DNA of 64,000 bases from Nothopassalora personata. Its lineage: Eukaryota > Ascomycota > Dothideomycetes > Mycosphaerellales > Mycosphaerellaceae. Position 1 is the first letter of the stretch. Each line of letters starts with the position of its first letter. The notes beneath the pieces are model-generated. The model saw only the letters and a program-made list of their open reading frames with translations. It ran no database searches and had not been told where the DNA came from. The stretch spans positions 1,116,001 through 1,180,000 of the forward strand of contig CM066287.1 in assembly GCA_033816765.1 (NCBI GenBank), given 5' to 3'. Shown piece by piece: positions 25,270 through 34,126 of this stretch. A program made the position numbers and the translations under genes.

Positions 25270-25283
25270 CCATCCCCTTCTTA
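25270..25283 (-). promoter_or_regulatory. Polypurine tract of A
   Basis: Element strand reads AAGAAGGGGATGG directly before the TGTTACGG of the 3' LTR. Such a tract primes plus-strand DNA synthesis. Confidence 0.75.
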
Positions 25284-25344
25284 GCCTAGCTTCGTCCCGA
25301 AGCTTCTTAAGTCATGTTGTACTTCCTTTTCGTGTCTCGCAACG

Positions 25345-25884
25345 ATGTCTTCTTCCTCCCACAAACGCCGTCAACGACTTGCTTCGGATACTGAAGTTTC
25401 CGGTATCGAAATGGCCCCATGTACGAATTGTCAGAAGTCTCGATCCTCGGGCGCAGTAGTGAGGTGTATCGTGGGCTCTCGGTCTGGGAAGTGTTCGGCC
25501 TGCATTCGAAAAGGCTGTAAGGATTGCGATGTGCGTCTTTCTCGTCCGGAGTGGGAACGCCTTCGCGATTCGCGCGATAAACTCAAGCTGGAGCTTGAGA
25601 GGATCGAAGAGGAGGAGGTGCGGCTGAAGATGCGCAAGATCCGTCTTCGGAAACAGCTACGGTTAGCTGAGCGTCGTACCGATGATGCCGTCGCTAAGGA
25701 GTTGGAGGAGCTCGAGGAAGAAGAGGCGCGCGAGGAGCTAGCGTCCCTTGAACAGGCGTCGGGGGTAGAGGTGCCTCCTTCGCTAGTTCCTTTCTCGGAT
25801 ATCCTAGAGATGCCCGTAAATGACTGGGCGGCGCTTTCTGGGGCGGAGCCTTGGGGCGAGTCCCTAGGGGTAGAGTCCCTTTAG
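25345..25884 (+). CDS. Antisense Cys-rich coiled-coil protein of A
   Basis: 179-residue ORF on the strand opposite gag and pol, between the 3' LTR and pol. Residues 1-20 are Ser/Arg-rich. A Cys cluster follows (C26, C29, C41, C50, C53, C58, C61), a CxxC...C...CxxC layout that could bind zinc. Residues 67-140 form a highly charged, Glu/Arg/Lys-rich coiled coil, and the last 40 residues are acidic and hydrophobic. The ATG has no competitor upstream in frame close by and lies 75 bp from the LTR, which could serve as its promoter. Frame-broken relatives occupy the same place in C (52050-52672) and G (63051-63596). Function is unknown. A DNA- or RNA-binding regulator is one inference. Chance antisense coding is unlikely given the conservation. 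Confidence 0.8.
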   Translation: MSSSSHKRRQRLASDTEVSGIEMAPCTNCQKSRSSGAVVRCIVGSRSGKCSACIRKGCKDCDVRLSRPEWERLRDSRDKLKLELERIEEEEVRLKMRKIRLRKQLRLAERRTDDAVAKELEELEEEEAREELASLEQASGVEVPPSLVPFSDILEMPVNDWAALSGAEPWGESLGVESL

Positions 25885-25923
25885 GGTACTTATTTGTAAG
25901 TTGTGTCCCTGTTTCCATTGATC

Positions 25924-25997
25924 GGCTAGGTAGCTCAGTGGTAGAGCGCAAGTTGTCTACACTCTTGAGGTCGTGGGTTCGATTCCTACTCTAGCTG
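25924..25997 (+). ncRNA. tRNA-like sequence inside retrotransposon A
   Basis: 74 nt that fold as a tRNA. The acceptor stem is 25924-25930 with 25990-25996 (7 pairs, two of them G-U). The D arm is GCTC/GAGC (25933-25947), containing an A-box-like sequence. The T arm is GTGGG/CCTAC around TTCGATT (25973-25989), a consensus B box. The anticodon arm is irregular: only CAAG/CTTG pairs, leaving an 11-nt loop, so no anticodon can be assigned. It starts 39 nt after the antisense ORF stop, on the same strand. The relic in G has a long intron-like insert. It could be a captured tRNA gene, a Pol III unit, or a processing or termination signal. Confidence 0.65.
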
Positions 25998-26026
25998 CTC
26001 CCGGCGGACTGGTCACCAATCGGTGA

Positions 26027-29000
26027 CTAGTCCGCTGGCCGCTTTTTGGTCTTGTAGTATTCCTGGATCTTTTGCTGACAGTTTCGTAGGTTTTGTTTTG
26101 GTTCCCAGGTATTTTCTGATTCGTCGTATCCTTTCCATTTGACAAGGTATCGCTGACCTTTCTTATCTAGGATTCTTTCGACTTCAAATTCGTTTTCTGC
26201 TTCCGGTTTAAAATGGAAGCTCTCCTGGCAGGGTGTTTCGGCGTCTGCGGGTTCCAACTTGGAGATATGGAAGACTGGGTGGATTTTGGCGTCTGGTGGT
26301 AGTCGTAGTCGATAGTTGACTAGTCCTACGACTTTGTCGATTAAAAATGGTCCGACCTTGACGTGATCCAGTTTCTTGGTCTGTCTTCTTGTTCTCAAGT
26401 TTTTTGTAAGGAGATAGACCTTATCCCCCTCTTTTAGCAGAGGTGCCATTTTTCTCGTGTCCTGCCGTTGTTGAGACAGTTTTCGTTGTGCATCTTCGAT
26501 CGCCTTGCGTGTTTCTTTGTGCACTTCCTTAAGAGTGTCCGTCGTCACGATTGCTCTTTCGGCTTGTGGGTGGGATCCAGGTGTTCCAAATAGGTTAGGA
26601 TCTTTACCAAAGTTCGCATAAAATGGCGTCGTTGAAGTTGTCTCCGATTTGTGGTTGTTCAGTGCAATCTGCGCCATTGGCAGTAATGAAACCCAGTTGT
26701 CTTGTGCGTAGTTGATGTAGTGTCGTAGGTATTGTTCTAGCGTTTGATTCATCCTTTCGGTTTGTCCGTCTGTCTCCGGATGATATGCTGTCGACAGCTT
26801 GTGTTTGATTCCGATCGTTCCCATAAGCGTCTTCCAATAGTTCGATGTAAATAGCTTGTCTCTGTCCGTTATAAATGCTTGAGGGAATCCATGGTATCGG
26901 ATAAGTCTGTCTAGTACGAGGTATCCGAGCTGCTCTGCATTGTACGTTTCCGATGCAGGAATGAAGTGTGCGTATTTCGTAAGTCTATCAACCATGACTA
27001 GTATCATGTCGTATGGTTGTTTCGTAACTTGATCTCTTGACGGTGGGAGTTTCGTGATAAAGTCCATTGTGACTTCGTCCCATGGTTTCGTTGGTGGTGT
27101 CCTGAACTGTAGGTGACCGTATTTTGCGTGTCTCGCAGCCTTGTTTCGTTGGCAGTGTACGCATTGTTTAATATAGCGTGACACCTTAAGTCTCATCTGT
27201 GGAAATGAGAAACTGCGCTGTATTAGGTCCATTGTTTTTGAAGTTCCGGGGTGTCCGTAATTTGGTCCGTCGTGATGTTGTCGTATGCATTCTTCTTCTC
27301 GATCCTTAGGTACTTGGTATTTTCCTTGCGATATAGGGAATTGTTCGTCCCTGTCGCCTAATATCCGTACGATGTTGTTAAATTCTCTTGTGTTGGCACT
27401 AAGACTTCCGTCGGGGTTTGTCTTTAGTATTTTATGTTGCACTGGTTCTTTTCCTTCCATGTAGTCGCTTCTTCGGCTCAACGCGTCGGCGCGGCCATTC
27501 TCTCGTCCTGGAGTATATTTGATTTCGAACTTATACTGTCCTAGCAGCTCCGACCAGCGGGCTTGCCTTCGGGTAAGTTCTTTCGTCGTCGTGAAGTACG
27601 TAAGATTCTTGTGGTCAGAAAGAATCGTTAACTTCGGTGGGCCCTCGACATATACTCTCCAATGTTGCATAGCAGCAACAATGGCTAGAAGCTCTTTATC
27701 ATGGATGTCGTAGTTCTGTTCCGCTGTGGTCATTTTCCGGGAGTAATAGGCTACTGGGTGTCTCTGCCCGTCGTGTGTCTGTGTTAGACATGCGCCTATT
27801 GCCATATCAGACGCGTCGGTCTCGATGTGGACTTCCTTGCTACCATCGAATAGTCGAAGCGTGGGGGCTGAAGCGCATTGTTCCTTAAGTTTCTTGAATG
27901 CTTCAGTCTGTTCTTTTCCCCATTTCCAGGTGACGTCCTTTCTTGTAAGCATCGTCATTGGTGCTGCTATCTTTGAATAGTCCTTAATAAATTTCCGGTT
28001 GTAGTTCGCTAGTCCAAGGAATGATTGTACGTCCTTGACTGTTTTCGGTTCTGGCCACTCTCTAATTGACTGTGTCTTCGCAGGGTCGATCGTTATCCCT
28101 GTAGTGCTAATAATGAAGCCCAAGAATTTGACTTCTTTCTTATGGAATTCGCATTTCTCGGGTGCCGTCTTGAATCCTGATTGTGTAAGTCGTTCGAAGA
28201 CGTCCTGGACTTGTTTTATGTGTTCCTGTAGGGATCCTTTTGTGTAGACCAGTATGTCGTCCATGTAGGCGATAACGCATACGTCGAGTAGGTCTCTAAG
28301 TGTTTCGTTAACAAGGTCCTGGCAGGATGCGGGTGCGTTGGTCAATCCCATTGGCATAACCAAGAATTCGTAAAGTCCGTATCTTGTTCTGAAAGCGGTT
28401 TTCCATTCTTCTCCTTCTGCCATCCGTATAGCGTAGAAGGCATCTCGTAGGTCAATCTTCGTGTACCAGTCTGATCCGGTTAATCTGTCTTGTGCTTCTT
28501 CGATGTTGGGTAGCGGGTATCGGTTCTTAATCGTGATCTCGTTTAACTTCCTGTAGTCTTGTACGAGTCGTAACTTCCCGTTTGCTTTTGGAACGAACAT
28601 ACATGGAGTTCCTGCACTCGAGGTGGATCTTCTTATCCATCCTTTGGCTAGCTTCTCCTTCAGCCATTCTCGTAGGGTCTGTAGCTCTTTCTCAGACATT
28701 TGATATAGGGGTCCCCATGGAGGCTCTTTCCCTGGCTGAATGTTAATCTTATGATCCCATGGGCGGTGCTTAGGTAAGGCGGTTTTGCCTCTCTCCTCTT
28801 CAAAGAGTCGCGACCACTTGCGATACTCCTTGGGAATACTCAACTCTGAGATGTTAGTATTCTTCGATGGTGCGTTACTTCCATCACTTCCAGTGACTTC
28901 GTGACCCGGCGGCCCCACGCCAGTGTCTGTCCCGGTCGAAGGTGGTTCTTTTGTCCTTCTAGTCGGCGCAAGCTGTATCTCGTTTAGCTGTTTCCTTGCC

Positions 29001-29452
29001 TCATCTGCCAGTGAACGCTGCCACTGCGCAGGCTGAATGTCGACAACGCAATCGCATTCCCTAAATGTGAGTACTCCTCTTCTCCAGTCGATTACTGGAT
29101 TGTGCTTTCTCAACCAAGGCATACCTAATACTATGTCATGACTGGCCATATCAGTGACATCCAAGGTAATATTCTCGTGGTGCTGTTGGATAGCCAGTGG
29201 CAATGGTATCGTCTCCCATTCCACGCTAGGTAACGATGATCCGTTTACCGCGATCAACTCGTAACCCCATTTCTTCTTCAGGGTAGCTAACCCGTTTCTT
29301 CTTGTGAAAGACTCGGAGATAAAATTCCCCGCTGCTCCTGAGTCGATCATGACACTGGTTTTGTGTCCGTTGACGATTGCTTGTGTCTGGAAAACTGTGT
29401 TTGATGTCGATGCGTGAGCCTGAGTGTTGCATAACTCCCTCCGGTCGCTCAT
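26027..29452 (-). CDS. pol: Pol polyprotein of A
   Basis: 1141 residues. Aspartic protease with D37-S38-G39; reverse transcriptase about 270-450 with YMDD at 396-399; RNase H from about 540, with D546 in TDAS. The integrase HHCC zinc finger lies near 712-765, and the integrase core near 785-900 holds MDF, ITDRDK and HPETDGQTER blocks. A chromodomain occupies 1089-1135 (YLVKWKGYDESENTWEP), with the aromatic cage intact. The ATG overlaps the gag stop as ATGA, and the frame is -1 relative to gag and open upstream of the ATG to a GGGAAAA heptamer. A -1 frameshift therefore looks more likely than re-initiation. The chromodomain would direct integration to marked heterochromatin, consistent with its landing inside other transposons. 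Confidence 0.96.
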   Translation of the reverse strand: MSDRRELCNTQAHASTSNTVFQTQAIVNGHKTSVMIDSGAAGNFISESFTRRNGLATLKKKWGYELIAVNGSSLPSVEWETIPLPLAIQQHHENITLDVTDMASHDIVLGMPWLRKHNPVIDWRRGVLTFRECDCVVDIQPAQWQRSLADEARKQLNEIQLAPTRRTKEPPSTGTDTGVGPPGHEVTGSDGSNAPSKNTNISELSIPKEYRKWSRLFEEERGKTALPKHRPWDHKINIQPGKEPPWGPLYQMSEKELQTLREWLKEKLAKGWIRRSTSSAGTPCMFVPKANGKLRLVQDYRKLNEITIKNRYPLPNIEEAQDRLTGSDWYTKIDLRDAFYAIRMAEGEEWKTAFRTRYGLYEFLVMPMGLTNAPASCQDLVNETLRDLLDVCVIAYMDDILVYTKGSLQEHIKQVQDVFERLTQSGFKTAPEKCEFHKKEVKFLGFIISTTGITIDPAKTQSIREWPEPKTVKDVQSFLGLANYNRKFIKDYSKIAAPMTMLTRKDVTWKWGKEQTEAFKKLKEQCASAPTLRLFDGSKEVHIETDASDMAIGACLTQTHDGQRHPVAYYSRKMTTAEQNYDIHDKELLAIVAAMQHWRVYVEGPPKLTILSDHKNLTYFTTTKELTRRQARWSELLGQYKFEIKYTPGRENGRADALSRRSDYMEGKEPVQHKILKTNPDGSLSANTREFNNIVRILGDRDEQFPISQGKYQVPKDREEECIRQHHDGPNYGHPGTSKTMDLIQRSFSFPQMRLKVSRYIKQCVHCQRNKAARHAKYGHLQFRTPPTKPWDEVTMDFITKLPPSRDQVTKQPYDMILVMVDRLTKYAHFIPASETYNAEQLGYLVLDRLIRYHGFPQAFITDRDKLFTSNYWKTLMGTIGIKHKLSTAYHPETDGQTERMNQTLEQYLRHYINYAQDNWVSLLPMAQIALNNHKSETTSTTPFYANFGKDPNLFGTPGSHPQAERAIVTTDTLKEVHKETRKAIEDAQRKLSQQRQDTRKMAPLLKEGDKVYLLTKNLRTRRQTKKLDHVKVGPFLIDKVVGLVNYRLRLPPDAKIHPVFHISKLEPADAETPCQESFHFKPEAENEFEVERILDKKGQRYLVKWKGYDESENTWEPKQNLRNCQQKIQEYYKTKKRPAD

Positions 29453-29476
29453 TCCTGGGGAGCTGATCCTTTTCCC
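29433..29476 (-). promoter_or_regulatory. -1 ribosomal frameshift signal of A
   Basis: The slippery heptamer G GGA AAA (29476-29470, spaced in gag codons) obeys the X XXY YYZ rule. After a 5-nt spacer GGATC, AGCTCCC (29464-29458) pairs with GGGAGTT (29439-29433) over 7 bp with one G-U. Slipping back one base enters the open pol frame 18 nt before the pol ATG. The signal is retained in relics F and C. Confidence 0.75.
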
Positions 29477-31473
29477 GAATGGTATGCGGTTCGCTGTGCT
29501 TCGTGCCTAGAGGCTTCGGCTAGAACCTGTAGCCCGTTGCCCTGTGTCCACACTTGTAATCTATTGCGTTCCTGGATCTTCTGCGTTTCTGAGTAGAGAG
29601 CCCGTACATGCTGTACTGCTGTTCGTAATTCATTCGATATGAATGTCCCTGACGGTGTAAGATATCCGGTTCCTGTTATTCGGCTTCCTATCGGTGGTCG
29701 TTCTGTAATGGCGGTTGCTAGGTTCTCGGTTGTTTCCATGAGTGGGTATCCCCAGGCCATGCCTCGTAGGGTGTTAAGTGTCTTGTCAAACTCAATGGAA
29801 TGTAGCCTTCTTCGTCCGCCTATTTTAGGTAGGAATTCCTCGTGCCTTCTCTGTAGGTAGATAATCATGTCGTACAGTTTCTTAGGTGCATCTACCGTGA
29901 AGGTAAGTTGTTCGTTGTCGTCGTTAGTGTCGCTCTCTTCTCCTTCGGAGGAATCTTCTTCGCTTGATTCTTCCGGATCCTGTTCTTCCTCGATGGTATC
30001 TAGCCCGGTGGTTTCTTGACTTTCTTCCTGTGGTTCTGGTGACCATGATCCGTTCCATCCTGGGTCCTGATTTTCTTTGTCGCTTCCATCTTTGTTGAAG
30101 TAGGATTCATCGATGTCCACTTCTCTGAGCGTGGCGTCTTGCCTATGCGTCGCTCCCAGGGTTCCTCGTGGTTGCCGAGGCCAATACCCTGCGCCTGACT
30201 TCGCGGCGTAGTGGATTTGACACGAGTCTTGGTAACAGAATCGCCAATGAAGGCTTCCATGACCATTTCGAGGCTCAGGTTCGGTCTCGTAGTCGACTCT
30301 TCGTGTCATCATGTTGAACTGTCGTGGTTGGTTCTTCGCATCAAATGGAATGACCACCATTTGCTGCCCATAGTATCCTCCTCGTCCTTCTGAGGGGTCC
30401 AGGAGAGGCGTCGTGCTTCTGTTGCTAGCTCTCTCCCCCACTCTCCGAGTATAGTCGGTATCTCCCCGAGATCCAACGCTGCTCTCAGATTTACTAGTTC
30501 GGGGTTGCATCATATTGAACTGCTCGCGGCGCACCATATTTTTACCGCGGCAATCCCGCGCCATGTGACCTTCCTTGCCACAGGCATAGCATGTGAGTTT
30601 TCCTTTTCCTTTAAAGGGCTTTCCGTGGCCCCTACTCTTAACGATCTTCCGTCCTCGTTGGGTAACGTCCAGTTCCATTGGCTGTGGTCCATAGTAGGGT
30701 TGGTTTTGTCGTGAGAATTCTCCCCTCGCAACGTATCCTCCTAAGGGTCTGCGGTCCGGAGCATATCCTGCTATTCCTCCTACTTTGGAGTCGTATTTCT
30801 TTTCCTGGTGTCGTTCCCAGAGCTGATCATCGATATTGATCGACGCCTTCATTAGCTCTTCGAGGTTGGTGATCCGTCCCCCGTGTCTTATCAACTCGTC
30901 CTTGACGGAGTCCTTAAGTCCACGTCGGAACATAGTCATCAACGCCGTCTGGTCCCATCCGGTGATTTGTCCGTATTCTTCGAATTTGGCGGCATACTCT
31001 GAAGTAGACGTCTTCTGCTTTAGGTGTTGAATAATTCGTATGGCCTGTTGGACTTCGTTCGAGGTTCCAAAGATTGACTTCATCTTTTCTTTGAAAAGGG
31101 TGTAGCTCCTGAACATTCCGGTGGGGTCTTGTCGTCCCATACCTTCAAGGTATTCCTTAAGGTAAGGTTTGATCCAGTTCTGCGCACTTCCGCGAAGGTA
31201 CGTGATGGCGAAGATAGTCCTCTTATTAGCATCGACTGGGTTGAACATGAGATACATATCCATCTGATTGATCCAGTCGTCGAACTTGGCTCTGTCTCCA
31301 TGGAAGAGGTCTGGCTTGGCGGCCTTAACGTCGTTCTTCCTTGGAGTAGACTCGTCATCGTCATCAGACTCATCGTCCTTCGTGGTGGTAGTCTGTTGTG
31401 GTGGCGCACGGCGGATGCTTCCTGCTTCGCTGGGGGCGGGTGTTCCCCTACCAGCTGCTTGAGTAGCGCTCAT
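29449..31473 (-). CDS. gag: Gag protein of A
   Basis: 674 residues. The start is the ATG at 31473, 17 nt after the LTR; the longer frame reaching 31617 begins with TTG inside the LTR and was not used. A Retrotrans_gag domain spans about 55-220, with the FxGDRAKFDDWI entry and a helical array. A classical CX2CX4HX4C zinc knuckle (CYACGKEGHMARDC) lies at 295-308. A strongly acidic stretch (Glu/Asp/Ser) lies in the C-terminal third, followed by a region of unknown role. The product forms the virus-like particle and binds the element RNA. The gag stop TGA overlaps the pol ATG. Confidence 0.95.
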   Translation of the reverse strand: MSATQAAGRGTPAPSEAGSIRRAPPQQTTTTKDDESDDDDESTPRKNDVKAAKPDLFHGDRAKFDDWINQMDMYLMFNPVDANKRTIFAITYLRGSAQNWIKPYLKEYLEGMGRQDPTGMFRSYTLFKEKMKSIFGTSNEVQQAIRIIQHLKQKTSTSEYAAKFEEYGQITGWDQTALMTMFRRGLKDSVKDELIRHGGRITNLEELMKASINIDDQLWERHQEKKYDSKVGGIAGYAPDRRPLGGYVARGEFSRQNQPYYGPQPMELDVTQRGRKIVKSRGHGKPFKGKGKLTCYACGKEGHMARDCRGKNMVRREQFNMMQPRTSKSESSVGSRGDTDYTRRVGERASNRSTTPLLDPSEGRGGYYGQQMVVIPFDAKNQPRQFNMMTRRVDYETEPEPRNGHGSLHWRFCYQDSCQIHYAAKSGAGYWPRQPRGTLGATHRQDATLREVDIDESYFNKDGSDKENQDPGWNGSWSPEPQEESQETTGLDTIEEEQDPEESSEEDSSEGEESDTNDDNEQLTFTVDAPKKLYDMIIYLQRRHEEFLPKIGGRRRLHSIEFDKTLNTLRGMAWGYPLMETTENLATAITERPPIGSRITGTGYLTPSGTFISNELRTAVQHVRALYSETQKIQERNRLQVWTQGNGLQVLAEASRHEAQRTAYHSGKGSAPQE

Positions 31474-31480
31474 CCTCCAG

Positions 31481-31490
31481 GCGTTCAAAG
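31481..31490 (-). promoter_or_regulatory. Candidate self-priming primer-binding site of A
   Basis: No TGG-type tRNA site follows the 5' LTR. Instead, 2 nt inside, TTGAACGC (31481-31488) is the exact complement of GCGTTCAA at 31639-31646 in the LTR. This fits Tf1-type self-priming, where the 5' end of the RNA folds back to prime minus-strand synthesis. Only 17 nt separate the LTR from the gag start codon, leaving no room for a longer leader. Confidence 0.6.
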
Positions 31491-31848
31491 TGTTATTGTC
31501 TCGTTCCAGGGCTAGTCTCAAAGAGAGATAAGTCAAGTCACGTGGCGGGATTATTCTTTGGAGAGGCTGAAGCAAGCTGAGCGAAGATGAATAATTGGAA
31601 TAAGAGTTGTATTCCAATCAGTGAGATAGTAACATGAGTTGAACGCATTAGAACCATAAGGGTTTCTAGCGTTCCTAAATACAAAGGAGATTCGTAGATC
31701 TCGGTGATCAGTCTGATCAGTCTGAGCATGAGCAGTCTGATCGCTCCAAGTCTGAGCGCTCAGGCAGGATGAGTCACGTGTTCGTCTTTGAGTCACGTGT
31801 TCGTCTTGTCATTATGATTCCAGGGTCCATGGGAATCATTCCGTAACA
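31491..31848 (-). repeat. 5' LTR of A
   Basis: Identical to 24912-25269. A TATTTA box (31676-31681) lies 35 nt before GCGTTCAA (31639-31646), the proposed transcript 5' end. A five-codon upstream ORF (31618-31635) would lie in the leader. Confidence 0.95.
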
Positions 31849-31853
31849 CCTAA

Positions 31854-31953
31854 CTTTAGTACGTAGTTGGTAGTAGTAATAGAGTAGCAGTTAAAGGATG
31901 TGGATGCACCTACGAGAGCGAGAGCTCACTATAGACACTACGGCTATGTGTGA
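31854..31953 (+). pseudogene. Tc1-type transposase relic, C-terminal end after A
   Basis: Skipping A and one CCTAA copy, the transposase frame continues here and ends at TGA 31951-31953. It ends in a basic, His-rich tail (RARAHYRHYGYV) like those of fungal Tc1-type transposases. Two RIP stops interrupt it. Confidence 0.7.
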
Positions 31954-32529
31954 GGGAAGACGGAACTGTTTACGTAAGTAAAACGTCCCGGTTTGAGGCT
32001 AGATAATACATGTAAAAGCCGGGAGGCCTATGTCGATAGTAAGGTTAAATAGTAATACTACGTTCTCGTATATACATAATATTATACCCGAGGCTACTAT
32101 ACACCTATCTAATGTATCTCTAGGTATCAATATATATGTATCCTAGCGTTATATGTTAAATGTCCTAGGGGGAGTAAATTTTCCCTCCCTATACTAGCAT
32201 TCCGGAAAAAGCCTCCGTCTACGATACTAATACCCCTTACAAAAGTCCTAACACACACGTAGTAACGGCGATTACACGCATTAACGGCTCCGCTAATGAG
32301 AGCGTAGAGAATAGCATTAACTATTACTACGTACGCCTTACTATACGCTATTGTTTAGTATATGATTATAGGCTATAGAGCTAGCCCTTGGTAAGGCTAG
32401 CTAATGTCTAAGCTACTAGTGTTACGCTCTTAATACACGCCACTTTAATATCTCTATCGATAAGGTACTCCTATATCTATTCTAACCCTTACTATCGTTC
32501 TCTTTTTATCTAACTCTTCTTAGTACGTA
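31954..32529. other. Non-coding spacer of the Tc1-type element
   Basis: Between the two convergent gene relics of the Tc1-type transposon. It is RIP-degraded, and I see no frame, repeat or RNA gene. Confidence 0.4.
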
Positions 32530-34126
32530 GCTACTATATAAAACGCTTAATATCTTCGTCTAGATCGGGTTGCGAGGAAAGAGGGATCGTCTCCGGCTCG
32601 TGCTTCGGCGGCTACGGCTAGTAAGTGAATAGATGTATCGCGTACGGCGCGGCGCCTAGTATACATAAGTAGAAGTTCTGCTACTATTCGAAGGTAGATG
32701 TAGACTACTATAACTTCTTTCGAAAGGAGTGCGGTGTCTTATTAGCAACACTAATAGTAGCTTTCTTCGCCTTACGTAGTTACTCGAGAAGGTCTTCTCT
32801 AGGGTGCTTAGTAGTAAGTTTAGAAGTAGCGATACCGCGAGCCTAACGTAGTAGCTAAGGCCGGTAGATAGGTAGGTAATTCTTCTTATCGTTAGAGCCG
32901 TCGAGATAGTAAGAGCCCTTCGTATATTGCTTACACCTTAGGTTACTATATAGCTAGTAATCGACGATATCTATTGTCTTATCCCTATGTGACTTAAAGC
33001 CCTTAATATTGCTCTATAATGTAGTAGCTTAGACAGTCGTAGCTAACTTCCTTATAGGCTACTGTAACGCTACAATAGGGGCCTTAACTTCTACCTAAAT
33101 AAGTAGGTGTAGGCCCTTCTTATTATAGTTGTTCCAGTACTCTAACTTCTTTATAATCTTAGCCTAGTCGTCCTTATTCGATAGCAGTGGAAAAGAGCAT
33201 GTATCCGGTCTATACTTCTCGTACTTAGCCGTGATATTAGTTCGAGTAGACACGAGCTTTTCGCGCTAGAGAGTCGTTATAATCTAGCTATTTACTCGCA
33301 CTAATAGAGAGCCTTCGATCTTACTAGTATTGAAGGTCTAGGTGTCGTTATTAAGAGCCTTATTCTTTAACATTATCGCGAGCCGAATATCGAAGTCGAA
33401 GAACCTATAAACATCGTCTACCTTATCGAACACCTTACGAAGTAACGATGTTATCGAACCACCTCTCTTCGGCGTCTTTAGATCGCGTGAAGGCGTCTCT
33501 TTAGTAACACCCTTTCGCTTCGCCGAGCGTAGTATAGACGACTTAATAGTAGGTGTAACTATCGTGTTACGCTTCTTTGGCGGTAGCTACTTACGAGGTC
33601 TCTTCGGCGTAGGTCTAGGTAATACACCTTACTTACCCTTTACGGCCTTATTAATAATCTTCTTAGCTATTACTTCGTTACCGATATTCACCTTTAGCTT
33701 ATAAAGAGCCGCTACATCGCGTTTAGCCTTCTCCTTCGCCTTATTAATAATACGCGCGTATCGAGAGTGCTTCTTACGAGTAGTAGCTTCTTTAGTAGCT
33801 ACCTTACGTTTACGGCGAGCGACCGCTTTACGAGCCTTATGTTCATCCGCCTCTTTAACAATATCGTCTAAGTTCGAGGGTAAGGTAGGTAGTTCGGAGC
33901 GTAGAGCTAGATTGCTAACACCTTTATTAATAGTAGTAAACTTCATAGGACTGCCGCCGTCGTTATTACTAAGCTCATCCTCTAAGAGGTTGTCGAAATA
34001 GTCTTTATCTACCTCCTCGATAATACTAAGGTGTAGATTAGCCCTAGGTTCCTTTACTACCGATATAAACAATCTACCGGCCTCTTAACTATTACTACTA
34101 CCTCCACTTCCTCCGCTCGGCGGCAT
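32530..34126 (-). pseudogene. Second (cargo) gene relic of the Tc1-type element
   Basis: A minus-strand frame from ATG at 34126 to about 32530, roughly 530 codons, broken only by RIP-type stops; 33629-34072 is still open. The N-terminus is Gly/Ser-rich. It is followed by an acidic stretch and a very basic block with repeated Arg/Lys (RKAVARRKRKVATKE) that resembles a nuclear localisation or DNA-binding region. The C-terminal half has charged helices and no motif I know. It converges on the transposase within shared terminal repeats. It could be a second transposition protein or a captured gene. Confidence 0.55.

Larger units (their letters stand above)
24912..31848 (-). mobile_element. Intact Ty3/gypsy chromovirus retrotransposon A
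   Basis: 6937 bp on the minus strand, flanked by CCTAA duplications (24907-24911 and 31849-31853). The two 358-bp LTRs are identical by reading. Order from the 5' LTR: gag, pol (protease, RT, RNase H, integrase, chromodomain), a tRNA-like sequence, an antisense gene, the polypurine tract and the 3' LTR. There is no RIP damage, and its base composition contrasts sharply with the flanks. Identical LTRs plus intact ORFs point to a very recent insertion, potentially still active. Confidence 0.97.

Noticed and set aside
25924..25997. tRNA-like sequence as a primer-binding site
   Set aside because: It is near the 3' end, on the opposite strand and over 5 kb from the 5' LTR. The self-complementary site beside the 5' LTR explains priming better.
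31474..31617. 48-codon N-terminal extension of A gag reaching into the LTR
   Set aside because: It begins with TTG, not ATG, and lies wholly in the LTR. The ATG at 31473 starts the conserved gag sequence also seen in F and C.
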